Assembly: GCF_017565765.1 (NCBI RefSeq)
Contig: NZ_JAGDYP010000007.1
Span: 1 to 64,000 of the forward strand
From: Capnocytophaga bilenii
GTDB lineage: Bacteria; Bacteroidota; Bacteroidia; Flavobacteriales; Flavobacteriaceae
Direction of reading: 5' to 3'
DNA: 64,000 bases
The position numbers and the translations under genes are program-made. Positions 42,639-50,833 of the stretch are shown here, piece by piece. Each line of letters opens with the position of its first letter. Position 1 is the stretch's first letter. The notes below the pieces were generated by a model that worked only from the letters and a program-made list of their open reading frames with translations, did no database searches and was not told the DNA's origin.

Positions 42639-43577
42639 CTAATGACTAAAATTAATTATCTTATCTACAATCGTCTGGGCTAGTTTTTCTTTGCTTTCAA
42701 GTGTCCAGCCTGCTATATGGGGGGTTAGGATTACATTGTCTGCCTGCAAAAGGTATTTAAAGGCTTCGGGCATCTGTTTATCACTAAAGAAATCTTCAAA
42801 TGAGGCTTTCTCATACTCAAGCACATCCAATCCTGCGCCCAATACTTTGCCGCTTTGTAGGGCGCGCACTAGGTCATCGGTAATGACGCTCTTGCCGCGC
42901 GCTGTGTTCAAAAACCAAAAACTCTTGGCAAAACTATTGATAAACGCTTCATTTATCATTCCTGCTGTTTGGGGCGTTTGTGGGGTGTGCAGACTTACCA
43001 CATCTGCCTGACGGAAAAAATCTACTAACGTTACTTGGCGAGCATTTTCATCGCCTTTGTTAGGCAGTATATCGTAGCAAATTACTTGGCAATCGAAGCC
43101 GCGCAATTTTTTAGCAAAGCTCTTGCCCATATTGCCGTAGCCTATAATGCCTACGGTTTTGCCGTCTAACTCCCAACCGCGATTTTCCTCACGCAACCAT
43201 TTGCCGTTTCTGATTTCGTTATTTGCTTTTTTAAACTTGTTTAGTAGCGATAGTAGCATTCCTAAAGCGTGTTCGCCCACTGCATTGCGGTTGCCTTCGG
43301 GGGCTGCTATTAGCTCAATGCCTTTGCTTTCGGCATAGGCTACATCTATATTTTCTAGCCCTGCTCCTACCCTACCTATAAATTTTAGCTGGGTAGCTTT
43401 GTTTAAAAATGCTTTATCGATAGGAAACCTACTGCGAATGATAATGCCATCGTAATTTGCTATTTTAGCCTCTATTTCAGCCTTAGTACTAGTGTAATCT
43501 TCGTGGTTTTCAAACCCTTGTGCCGCAAGCTGTGCCAGCATCAAAGGGTGGTTTTTGTCTATATGAAGTATTTTCAT
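42639..43577 (-). CDS. D-isomer-specific 2-hydroxyacid dehydrogenase (phosphoglycerate dehydrogenase-like)
   Basis: 312 aa from the ATG at 43577. A longer frame from 43607 would start beyond the -7 box at 43597-43604. NAD domain with VGIIGYGNMGKSFAKKL, the catalytic Arg in LNTARGKS, the Glu in LDVLEYE and the His in LTPHIAGWT. In Flavobacteriia this length often serves serine synthesis, but lactate or glyoxylate reduction is possible. No ACT domain. Monocistronic. Confidence 0.85.
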   Translation of the reverse strand: MKILHIDKNHPLMLAQLAAQGFENHEDYTSTKAEIEAKIANYDGIIIRSRFPIDKAFLNKATQLKFIGRVGAGLENIDVAYAESKGIELIAAPEGNRNAVGEHALGMLLSLLNKFKKANNEIRNGKWLREENRGWELDGKTVGIIGYGNMGKSFAKKLRGFDCQVICYDILPNKGDENARQVTLVDFFRQADVVSLHTPQTPQTAGMINEAFINSFAKSFWFLNTARGKSVITDDLVRALQSGKVLGAGLDVLEYEKASFEDFFSDKQMPEAFKYLLQADNVILTPHIAGWTLESKEKLAQTIVDKIINFSH

Positions 43578-43596
43578 CGTTTTATACTTTTTGCCG

Positions 43597-43604
43597 CAAA
43601 GATA
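43597..43604 (-). promoter_or_regulatory. -7 box of the 2-hydroxyacid dehydrogenase gene
   Basis: TATCTTTG on the minus strand, 19 bases before the chosen ATG. Confidence 0.5.
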
Positions 43605-43626
43605 CAAAATAATTATTAATTATTAG

Positions 43627-43657
43627 GTGCGAGTCGCACATTAGGTTCGACTCGCAC
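43627..43657. repeat. REP-like inverted repeat
   Basis: GTGCGAGTCG (43627-43636) and its exact complement (43648-43657), each preceded by TTAGGT; a member of the GTGCGAGCCGCAC family, between the lipoprotein cluster and the dehydrogenase. Confidence 0.7.
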
Positions 43658-43696
43658 AGAGTAGCGGGTTAGTGGCTAGTAGCTAAGGGATTCCTA

Positions 43697-44524
43697 TTAC
43701 TGAACCCGCCATTTTTTACCACCTAAAATTCCTAGTATTTCGGGGGTTTTCTGGTCTTGGCTTAAGAAAATTTCACCGCCTTTAGAGTGCAGGCTCTCTG
43801 CAAAGGCTTTTAAAGCTGCGCCTATAAGCCCCTCACCATTATGGCGACCGATACCTACCCTATTGAGCTTAGTGTTGGCACTCACATTCAATTGGGTAAT
43901 AGGGGTGCTGCTTACAACTAATTCTTCAAGCTCGGGGAAGCCGCCAAGGGCAAGGGTACTAAGCTGGGTTGTCTCTAGACCTAATACTTTAAGATGGGGC
44001 AATTTGCCAAGTGTTAAGGAGCTTAAAGGATTAAAATCTATATATAAAATCCTTAAGTTATCATTATCAGGGATGTTTAGCGATTGTAGCTTGTTTCCAC
44101 TTGCTCTGAAATCCTCAAGGTAAGGATTGTGAAGTGCTATGGCTGAAATGTCATTTCCATCACATTTCAATAATGAAACTTTACCATAAATCCTAAAAGT
44201 GTTCGCTTTTAAGGAATACGTTTCTTCCCCAAAGTTAGTAACTGCTATATCAATGCCTTCCTCCCATTTGTTATTGCCATTGAGGTCTATCCATACCGTT
44301 TTTTCATCCTCTTTTGCTGCTTCAATTCTCAGTGTTACACTACTTTTTTGGGTAGTAAGCTGTATATATTCTTTCACCTCATCGCGGTTTACTTGGGTAG
44401 TAGCGGGTGCCTCTGGCTGGTTCTTATCTTTAGAACAGCCTGCAAAAATTAGCAAGAGAATTAGCAAATTAGCAAATTTGGAAATTAGCCAATGGGTGTG
44501 GTGTGGGTTTGTTAACTTTTTCAT
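43697..44524 (-). CDS. Cluster lipoprotein A: calcium-loop, LRR and LP...W cap
   Basis: 275 aa. Lipoprotein signal with Cys30 (LLIFAGCS). Mature order: linker, calcium-loop-like WIDLNGNNKWEEGID at about residues 75-89, an 'FRIYGKV' strand, five to six irregular leucine-rich repeats (LEDFRASGNKLQSLNI, LRILYIDFNPLSSL, LKVLGLETTQLSTL), and the C-terminal cap (LIGAALKAFAES, SQDQKTPEI, GGKKWRVQ). Its last half resembles that of gene H (58253-60601). Presumably exposed on the cell surface; ligand unknown. Confidence 0.75.
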   Translation of the reverse strand: MKKLTNPHHTHWLISKFANLLILLLIFAGCSKDKNQPEAPATTQVNRDEVKEYIQLTTQKSSVTLRIEAAKEDEKTVWIDLNGNNKWEEGIDIAVTNFGEETYSLKANTFRIYGKVSLLKCDGNDISAIALHNPYLEDFRASGNKLQSLNIPDNDNLRILYIDFNPLSSLTLGKLPHLKVLGLETTQLSTLALGGFPELEELVVSSTPITQLNVSANTKLNRVGIGRHNGEGLIGAALKAFAESLHSKGGEIFLSQDQKTPEILGILGGKKWRVQ

Positions 44525-44579
44525 ATTGATTTTTTTTATTTATTAGGTTAATCGTTAGGTTTTTTGCTGGTTATTGGTG

Positions 44580-44640
44580 AGTAAGAATTAGGGAATTAGT
44601 AAATTAGTAAATTAGCTAATTCCCTAATTCTGGTATTGGG
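44580..44640. repeat. AT-rich AATTAGNAAATT repeat
   Basis: Tandem AATTAGTAAATTAGTAAATTAG units followed by an inverted CTAATTCCCTAATTC. The same motif composes the signal-peptide DNA of the neighbouring lipoprotein genes and recurs at 55617-55687. Confidence 0.65.
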
Positions 44641-44644
44641 TACT

Positions 44645-46033
44645 CTATTCAGCTACAATATGCAAATCGGGGCAGTGGGTACCATCTTGTTTGAAGAAGG
44701 TGTAAAAGAAATCTTTCTTTTGTACGGTGGCTCCTACGGGGTCAACAACTTTGCACTTTGAAAGGGTAATACCTTCTAAAGACACTAAAGCTGCTACCTC
44801 TTTATTATTTATATTGATTTTTAGATTGGCTTGGTTGATAATAATCTGTTTTTTAGCTGAAATTTGATAGCTTGATACAACCTTACAACCTGCCCCTTCT
44901 ATGGTAATATTCGCTTCGGAGTAAATGGCATCAGTATTTTTAGTGTTTATATGAAGCTCACCAGTTCCGGTAATGCGCAAATCGGCTGTTTCTATAACTT
45001 TACTAGTGGCTATAGAATTGTAACCGCGCAACACTATGGTAAGGGTTTGAGTAGCCGAAATAGCTGCTTTTTCTTTTCCATCTTCGTAACTTACTGAAAT
45101 ATCAGCTCCTTCAAGGGTAAGCACGCTATTGATAGGGTCGTAGTACGCTTTACCATCTTCTAATGCTGGAAATTGATTTTTATGTATATAGTAATAATTG
45201 CTAGAGGTAAGCTCTTTACCGCCTATATACACACCATATCCGCCTTGAGGTACTTCGGCATAAGGAGTATTAGGATTGCCGTTGTAGAGGCTTTCTGTAG
45301 CATTTTTGTCGTAATACATAGCTATCCAGTTTTTGCTTGCCAACACATCCAACACTTCTTTGGTAACTTTGTTTTTTTCAGTCTCACCTTTAAGCGATTG
45401 CAAGTATATTTTAGCCATTTCGGTATCTACTCTTTGGGGTAGCGTTTTTACCATAGCAAGCATAGCTTCGGCTGAGAAGTTATTCTTTGTTACATCTACC
45501 CACTTAAGATTTTTATTTTGGCTAAGGTTTAAATTGGCAAGTTCGTTACCCTCTACATTCAAGCTTTTTAGGGCAGGAGCGTGAGTTACATCCATATACT
45601 TTGCTTTGGTAGGGTGTAGCCTAAACTCGGTAGGGTTGCTATAGAAGGTAAAAACATTAGGACCCTTTGCTTCAACCGGAAATATTTGTTTTGCTTTGAA
45701 CTGGTATGTTTTTTCTACTATACCTTGCTGTAAGCCGTTGTTATTGGTGTCGAACCAACCTTCGCCTTCAGCCTCTATAAGGAAGGCTTGAAGTTGATGT
45801 TCGGTGTAGAAGGTAATATAGTTGGTTTCTCCTTCCTTAATATTAGGTTTTATAGGCCAGTCTTTATAAGTAGTTTCTACTTTGCTGGGGGGTTCATTGC
45901 CATCGCTTTTAGAGCAAGCAGCGGCAAAAAGTAGCACGCAAATTAAGAAATTGGCAAATTTAATAATTTGCAAACGCGCAGAACGCAGGGAAATTAGCGA
46001 CTGCTCTGAATGGGTTTTTGTCAACTTTTTCAT
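44645..46033 (-). CDS. Cluster lipoprotein B: LRR/cap module plus beta-helix-like domain
   Basis: 462 aa. Signal with Cys40 (LLFAAACS). A degenerate loop, WFDTNNNGLQQG, then LRRs (LKSLNVEGNELANLNLSQ) and an 'LP...W' cap (AMLAMVKTLPQRV, NKVTKEVLDV, ASKNWIAMYY) at about 185-250. The remaining ~200 residues are a repetitive beta domain (YYDPINSVLTLEGADIS, LTIVLRGYNSI, LRITGTGELHI, ITIEGAGCKV) like right-handed-helix carbohydrate-binding modules of surface proteins. This C-terminal half is not found in the other cluster members. 31 bases separate it from the pseudogene upstream. Confidence 0.72.
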   Translation of the reverse strand: MKKLTKTHSEQSLISLRSARLQIIKFANFLICVLLFAAACSKSDGNEPPSKVETTYKDWPIKPNIKEGETNYITFYTEHQLQAFLIEAEGEGWFDTNNNGLQQGIVEKTYQFKAKQIFPVEAKGPNVFTFYSNPTEFRLHPTKAKYMDVTHAPALKSLNVEGNELANLNLSQNKNLKWVDVTKNNFSAEAMLAMVKTLPQRVDTEMAKIYLQSLKGETEKNKVTKEVLDVLASKNWIAMYYDKNATESLYNGNPNTPYAEVPQGGYGVYIGGKELTSSNYYYIHKNQFPALEDGKAYYDPINSVLTLEGADISVSYEDGKEKAAISATQTLTIVLRGYNSIATSKVIETADLRITGTGELHINTKNTDAIYSEANITIEGAGCKVVSSYQISAKKQIIINQANLKININNKEVAALVSLEGITLSKCKVVDPVGATVQKKDFFYTFFKQDGTHCPDLHIVAE

Positions 46034-46064
46034 AATAAATGATGTTTAAAATTATTTTATTTTT

Positions 46065-46654
46065 TTAGTATTCATCTTCCACTTCTAAATTCCAACCTTT
46101 TCCTTCTAAAATTTCCTCAATTTCATCTGTTACTTGGCTTGGGCTAAGCACTATTTCGGCACCATCACCTTCTTGAGCTTCTGCTAGCTGTTTTACAAAA
46201 TTTAGAAGTGTTTCTCCTTTTATTCCTATCCCTTCTGGGCTGAGGCTAGCCGTTATAGAAGCTAATAAATTTTTTACTTTTATATTGGTGATAGGGCAAC
46301 CTTTGATAGAAAGAATTGAAATTTGTGGGTTATTAGAGAGGTCTAACTCTGTAACTGCCCGTAGCTGTAAGGGTAATAGTGGTGGAGGTAGTAGCTGAGG
46401 CACTACCGGCAGCAAATACCATATAGGGTTGCTTGCTATCCACCTTGGGCTGGGGTGTCCAATCTTTGAGGTGTTCGGGGGTTTCTACTTGGGTAGTAGC
46501 AGCAGAAGGAGCCTCTGGCTCGTTCTTATCTTTAGAACAGCCAATGAAAATTAGCAAATTAGCCAATGTGAAAATTAGCAAATTTGAAAATTTGGAAATT
46601 AGCAAATTTAGAAATTTGCCAATGTGCGTGTTGTAGGTTTGTGAACTTTTTCAT
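46065..46654 (-). pseudogene. Degraded cluster lipoprotein C (two frameshifts, internal deletion)
   Basis: Starting at the ATG at 46654 the frame reads MKKFTNLQHAHWQISKFANF, like its paralogues, but hits a stop in the AT-rich signal repeat. The lipoprotein signal NLLIFIGCSKDKNEPEAP and TPEHLKDWTPQPKVD continue in the next frame (46605 to 46333). After LTATGS the frame changes again to AVTELDLSNNPQISILSIKG and a complete cap (IKGETLLNFVKQLAEAQEG, SQVTDEIEEI, GKGWNLEVE) that ends at 46065. The central calcium-loop and most LRRs are missing. Paralogues such as 52269-53813 show what was lost. Confidence 0.85.
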
Positions 46655-46761
46655 ATCGATTTGTATGTGTTGGATTAATACTTAGTTGTTGAGGTAAGGT
46701 GATTGGCGTATTCGCCTAACCTCAATTAGCAAGATTGCTAATTTGATGATTTACCATATTA

Positions 46762-46840
46762 TTTCGCTGCAAAGGTACGATAGTTTAGCCAATAAGAGTT
46801 TGCATTTTCTGCCAAAATGTAGGCAAAATCGGACATTTTT
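46762..46840 (-). promoter_or_regulatory. Shared upstream element and promoter of the A-B-C lipoprotein unit
   Basis: The 344-base gap 46655-46998 contains TACCTTTG (46770-46777, minus strand) and, further upstream, segments that match the region before gene H base for base over long runs: AATAAGAG(T/C)TTGC, GCCAAAATNTANGCAAAATC and GGACATTTTT. On the minus strand the far end reads TGTCCGATTTTGC. The rest of the gap is Pro-like AT-poor filler and a palindrome. Confidence 0.6.
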
Positions 46841-46930
46841 TAAAATTACAAAACTTGCAAAATCAGCCATCACCCCCCTGCTCAGCCCTTGCTACGCCTC
46901 AAAAAGCAGTGTAAGGTCGTAGCAAAAAAA

Positions 46931-47001
46931 TAGTCGTTAGGTGCGAGCCGCACAGGCACCCAACAACTAAAATCGCCTGTGCGGCTCGCACCTAACGACT
47001 A
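46931..47001. repeat. Perfect 27-bp inverted repeat of the REP-like family
   Basis: Arms 46931-46957 and 46975-47001 are exact complements with a 17-base loop. They contain GTGCGAGCCGCACAGGC and TAGTCGTTAG. The right arm includes the TAG stop of the gene ending at 46999. It may act as a terminator for that gene. Confidence 0.85.
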
Positions 47002-47481
47002 ATTATTATTCTGAAATGATTTTTTAAATTCATCATACAATTTATCGGAGGCGTTGAGGTCTTTGATAGTTTTGTAACGTCTTCCTACCACTTTGGTTAC
47101 TCTGTCATTTTCATCGCAAGTAATCAGGTAAGAATGTGTAAGACCATCTTTAGGCTCATAGAAAGAAGTAGCATAAACTTTATTCTTACTCTTTTTCTTA
47201 CCCGATGAGGCTAAGAGTTCTCCAAAACCTTCTTTAATAGTAATATCAGTAGGCAAGACAGGAGTGTTGGGCGAATAAATATAAAAGCTAACTTTCTTGT
47301 CGGGCGAGGTAAAAATAGCACTTACAAAAGTATCATCGTTGTTGTCTGAAGGCATAGAGCCTTCGGCAGTGAAATTAGCTGGGTATTTTACAGTAAAATT
47401 ACTACCGTAAAAATCTTTCTTTTGTGCATAAACTCCCAAAGTAAGCACAAAAAAGAAAATTGCAATAACTGATTTGTTCAT
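46999..47481 (-). CDS. Small secreted protein of unknown function
   Basis: 160 aa. Signal peptide about 1-19 (LGVYAQ). The mature part has a KYPANFTAEG start and IFTSPDKKVSFYIYSP, resembling small periplasmic lipocalin-like or PsbP-like folds, but no family is certain. It is the last gene of an operon of exported proteins (52194 to 46999), 22 bases after its neighbour. Confidence 0.6.
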   Translation of the reverse strand: MNKSVIAIFFFVLTLGVYAQKKDFYGSNFTVKYPANFTAEGSMPSDNNDDTFVSAIFTSPDKKVSFYIYSPNTPVLPTDITIKEGFGELLASSGKKKSKNKVYATSFYEPKDGLTHSYLITCDENDRVTKVVGRRYKTIKDLNASDKLYDEFKKSFQNNN

Positions 47482-47503
47482 AATCCTTGATTTTAATTAT
47501 TAT

Positions 47504-48232
47504 TTATTCTGCTGTTTTATATCCTTTTCGGACTTCTTTCACCCATTTTTCGTTTACCCATTTGAAAATAACGTGTTTGTACTTTACTTTAGCATCTTCC
47601 AACCCTGCTTCGTCAAACATTGTTTCATACTCCATATCAAAAGGAATAGAACCTACGCGCATTTCAATTGAAGTTCCTTTGCGAGGAAGCACGTATTGAA
47701 AAACTACCCTATTTTTGAATAAATCTTGCAAAATAGCTTTTTCTTTAGCATTAAGGTGAGAGGTCTCAAAAAAATCACTGAGCTGAACGCCATAGGTTGG
47801 AGGTTCGTAGCTTGAGTCCTCTTTCAAATTTCCGTTGTCGTATAAATAAAATTTGAGAGCTCCATTGCCTTCGTCTTTGTTTACCCCCACGAGTTTTCGC
47901 CCGTCTTTGAGGTTCCAGTAGCAGATTTCAAATTTATAGCCTTCCAAAAAATAATAAAAGGCTGAAAGATAACCACTTCTCGGATCGCATACATCTATAT
48001 AAGCATAAGTACCTTGGTAATTTTCAACATCTGTATTAGGTCGTTGACCAATGGTTTTAAGCATTTTCTTTCGATTTTTGAGAGTAAAATCTTGATGATC
48101 GAAAGCACTATCGGGCAGCATCAAAAAAATATCTTTGATACCTATTTTCTTAGTTGCGTTGGGTTGATTGTTGTTCTGCGCTACCATCCCAACCACAGAT
48201 AAGAAGCATACAATACATAATATTCGTTTCAT
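47504..48232 (-). CDS. Secreted protein of unknown function
   Basis: 242 aa. Signal peptide about 1-18 (GMVAQ). The mature region begins with DIFLMLPDSAFDHQDFTLKNRKK, a DUF3256-like start in style (periplasmic, LP-D pattern), followed by beta-rich sequence. No catalytic motif. Starts 7 bases after the stop of the upstream lipoprotein gene. Confidence 0.6.
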   Translation of the reverse strand: MKRILCIVCFLSVVGMVAQNNNQPNATKKIGIKDIFLMLPDSAFDHQDFTLKNRKKMLKTIGQRPNTDVENYQGTYAYIDVCDPRSGYLSAFYYFLEGYKFEICYWNLKDGRKLVGVNKDEGNGALKFYLYDNGNLKEDSSYEPPTYGVQLSDFFETSHLNAKEKAILQDLFKNRVVFQYVLPRKGTSIEMRVGSIPFDMEYETMFDEAGLEDAKVKYKHVIFKWVNEKWVKEVRKGYKTAE

Positions 48233-48239
48233 AAATTTA

Positions 48240-49055
48240 TTAGTTTATAAAAGGAGCTACGCCCTTGTAAGGATGACTATAACTAACGGGTTCTGGATCT
48301 ACAAGTATGTCGCCCGATGATTGTACAAGATAGTACTTATCTTGGCTCGGCTCGTCTGGCTTAGCGGTTTTAACTACTGAAAACTGAGCAAATTCCTTTG
48401 CTATATAACCATTCCCTTTTAAGCGTCTAAAGTTATAAACTTTTAGGTATTTCAAATAGGCTTGAAACTCGCTGGAATAAGTACCCCCTGCTTCCTTTTC
48501 GGTATCTTTCATCAGTGCTGTATCCACTTCCACTGTAATAGTATAAGGCTCAATAGGGTTATAGCCTGTTGCTGGCTTGCTCCCCGCCAATAAAGAAGCC
48601 GCTGCATAAGGCTTTTTGTACTCGTAGAAAACTCGTTTAAAACTATCTACAACAAACCCTTGGTAAGTAGCGGTTACACATAGCTTAACGCACTCTTCGC
48701 CAATAGCTTTGTTATGACTATACATTTCCATAGCCATAATTTGCAATAAGATAGCACCTCCTAATCTAGTACCTACTTTTTCGCGTACTTCCCTAAACTC
48801 TTTAACCGAATCGGGAAAACGATTGAAGGTAAAAGTTTCGGTGGCTTGCCCTGTAGGATTCTCTCCTATACGTCCCTCAACTTCTACTGTAAGAGGTGGT
48901 AAATTCTTTTTACCTGTAATAGAAGTTGTAAGTATATTAGAATGGGAGTTCACATTAGCGTTCGGGTCTTCTTTTTTGCAGCTGCTAAGGCTTAGTGCTG
49001 CAACTATAGCCGCAAGGGTTGCCCCTTTTTTGATTAATTTTATTGCCATAATCAT
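48240..49055 (-). CDS. Lipoprotein of unknown function
   Basis: 271 aa (second ATG at 49049). Lipobox ALSLSSC with Cys26. The middle has FREVREKVGTRLGGAILLQI and a VKLCVTATYQGF segment; the end is a YYLVQSSGDILVDPEPVSY strand set. I recall similar Bacteroidota proteins of unknown function but cannot name the family with confidence. Same operon as its neighbours, 25 bases after the YD-repeat lipoprotein. Confidence 0.6.
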   Translation of the reverse strand: MIMAIKLIKKGATLAAIVAALSLSSCKKEDPNANVNSHSNILTTSITGKKNLPPLTVEVEGRIGENPTGQATETFTFNRFPDSVKEFREVREKVGTRLGGAILLQIMAMEMYSHNKAIGEECVKLCVTATYQGFVVDSFKRVFYEYKKPYAAASLLAGSKPATGYNPIEPYTITVEVDTALMKDTEKEAGGTYSSEFQAYLKYLKVYNFRRLKGNGYIAKEFAQFSVVKTAKPDEPSQDKYYLVQSSGDILVDPEPVSYSHPYKGVAPFIN

Positions 49056-49080
49056 AGTGTATTAATTACTTTTCAAAAAG

Positions 49081-50001
49081 TTAGTAGTATTCTATTTTAT
49101 AAACCCTTATTGATGGGTTTTCGTCATTAATTATGGTTGATTGTACAATATTACCTTTATCGTCATAAACGTATTCGTTAGTATTTTCACGATGGTCTTC
49201 ATCATACTCAATGCCAGCAGGAGTATCAAAAGTTGATTTAGTAATATTGCCATACTTATCATAAAAGAAAAGAGAAATGGTAGGTGGATTTCCTTTTTCG
49301 CTAGTTCTTTGCTCTATTCTTTCGCACAAGTTTTTGCCGTTGTATGTGTAAACAGATTCTGATTGGGGCATTGGGTCTTCCCCTGCATAAAAACATTCTT
49401 TCACCAAAAGGTTTTGCTTGTTATAGTACTTAGCAGTATAGCTTTTTTGATCGTAGCTATTTGAGTTTCTCTCTACAACCTTTTTCCCTTCAGGGGTAAG
49501 CGTAAGCTCGTAGCTGTAGGTTGTTTTATCTTCCATATTTTCTTTGTTGTTTTTATAAGTAGATATGCAAGCAGTGAGGTATCCATCGGCTGAGTACTCA
49601 TAGCGGTCGGTCGATTCGCTATCGGCATCCTTTCTTTTGATAGCTATAAGTCGGTTTTGGGCATCGTACTCGTATAGTGATTCTAAAACAGGCGCCTCGC
49701 CTTCTTTTTGATAATTAGCTACACGTGCGAGCAAACCTTCTGGGGTAAATTCTTTTACTACAATAGGTTCATAATCTTCAACCAACGCTCCGCGTTTTAC
49801 GTTGTTATTGTCGTCTATTTCTACTTCATAGTTATATTCTGTTATTTTTTTCACCTTACCTTGCAGGTTAAAGTCTTTCCAACAGCAATTTTCTACTAAA
49901 CCGAGTGTGCTACCGGATGAGGTAGCATTACTATGGTTTGAATTGTTGTGGCAGGCTATAAATGCCAAACAAAAGACCGAAAATGTAATTACTTTTTTCA
50001 T
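49081..50001 (-). CDS. YD-repeat-like lipoprotein
   Basis: 306 aa from the ATG at 50001. An in-frame ATG at 50049 precedes a non-signal stretch and lies in a hairpin, so it is rejected. Lipobox LAFIAC with Cys17. The mature part is made of Rhs/YD-like hairpins: YEYDAQNRLIAIKRK, YEYSADGYLTAC, YTYNGKNLCER, FYDKYGNITKS and YVYDDKGNIVQS. This is an exported counterpart of the intracellular YD-repeat proteins at 38-41.5 kb. Function unknown. Confidence 0.7.
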   Translation of the reverse strand: MKKVITFSVFCLAFIACHNNSNHSNATSSGSTLGLVENCCWKDFNLQGKVKKITEYNYEVEIDDNNNVKRGALVEDYEPIVVKEFTPEGLLARVANYQKEGEAPVLESLYEYDAQNRLIAIKRKDADSESTDRYEYSADGYLTACISTYKNNKENMEDKTTYSYELTLTPEGKKVVERNSNSYDQKSYTAKYYNKQNLLVKECFYAGEDPMPQSESVYTYNGKNLCERIEQRTSEKGNPPTISLFFYDKYGNITKSTFDTPAGIEYDEDHRENTNEYVYDDKGNIVQSTIINDENPSIRVYKIEYY

Positions 50002-50025
50002 AGTTAATAATTTTATTTGTTTAAA

Positions 50026-50089
50026 ATATCCCCCCTTCCGCTGTGACACTCGCAGACTCCCTTCAAAAAGAGAATAAGGGGGGGGATAT
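50026..50089 (-). other. Long hairpin in an intra-operon gap
   Basis: ATATCCCCCCTT (50026-50037) pairs with AAGGGGGGGGATAT (50076-50089) across about 38 bases. It sits between two lipoprotein genes of one operon and could attenuate or stabilise the message. There is no T run, so a simple terminator is unlikely. Confidence 0.45.
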
Positions 50090-50123
50090 CATACCTGAAA
50101 AATTTTCGGGGTAGTTTCAAATA

Positions 50124-50810
50124 CTAAAATTTCTTTTCCCAACCTTTGGCTTCAAGCAGGTCTACAGCAGTTTGGGTGATAACCGGCGAGAGGGCTTTGA
50201 AGACGCCTTTTTTCTCTTTATCTTTGCGTGAGGGAAGGCGTTTTAAAAATTCATTAAAATTCTTTGTGCCTATTAGCTTTGGATTGGTCATCACTACTTC
50301 GCGAAGTTCTTTTATAAAGTTTTCATTAGTAGAGAGTTCAATATTTTCTACGCTCTCACTTCCGCTAATGTCAATTACTTCAAGGCTGTTGGCTTTGATT
50401 ATTTTGCAATTGGTAAGGGAGCTGCAGTTGGTAACTTTGAGTGTTTGGATAAAGCGATTTTGCACCTCTATGGTAGTGAGGCTTTTTTGCCCTGTAAGCA
50501 ATAAGCTGTTGATATGCCCAAAGATGGTTACATTTTTCGTAGAAGCCCTGTACTCTTTAAGAGGTTTGAGCTCTTCACCAGCATCTTTAGTAAGGTTGCC
50601 ATTGAGGTCGATGTAGGTCGGGTTGGCATCATCGTTAGTGGTTGTTACCTCACTGAAAGAGAAAGTATTGTTTTCGGTTGCGAAAGTAAGCGACACTTTC
50701 GGTGCGATAATCGCTTCAAGCAAAGGAGAGCTATTATCATCTTTACACTGCGTAAGTAGCATTGCGGTGAATGCTAACATCACTAAATGAATTTTTTTAT
50801 ACATAGCCAA
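50124..50810 (-). CDS. Cluster lipoprotein I: short calcium-loop/LRR/cap member
   Basis: 228 aa. Lipobox MLLTQC with Cys22. The mature part has YIDLNGNLTKDAGEEL (calcium-loop-like), the NVTIFGHINSLLLTG strand, a few LRRs (LKVTNCSSLTNCKI, LEVIDISGSESVENIEL), and a cap (NFNEFLKRLPSRKDKEK, SPVITQTAVDLLEAKGWEKKF). It is a diverged member of the main cluster family but lies in the neighbouring operon, 23 bases after the frameshifted gene. Confidence 0.68.
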   Translation of the reverse strand: MAMYKKIHLVMLAFTAMLLTQCKDDNSSPLLEAIIAPKVSLTFATENNTFSFSEVTTTNDDANPTYIDLNGNLTKDAGEELKPLKEYRASTKNVTIFGHINSLLLTGQKSLTTIEVQNRFIQTLKVTNCSSLTNCKIIKANSLEVIDISGSESVENIELSTNENFIKELREVVMTNPKLIGTKNFNEFLKRLPSRKDKEKKGVFKALSPVITQTAVDLLEAKGWEKKF

Positions 50811-50833
50811 AATAATTTATTGTATTATCATTA

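Noticed and set aside
46333-46605. Independent 90-aa lipoprotein starting with TTG at 46605
   Set aside because: It is the middle part of a frameshifted paralogue whose ATG is at 46654 in another frame.
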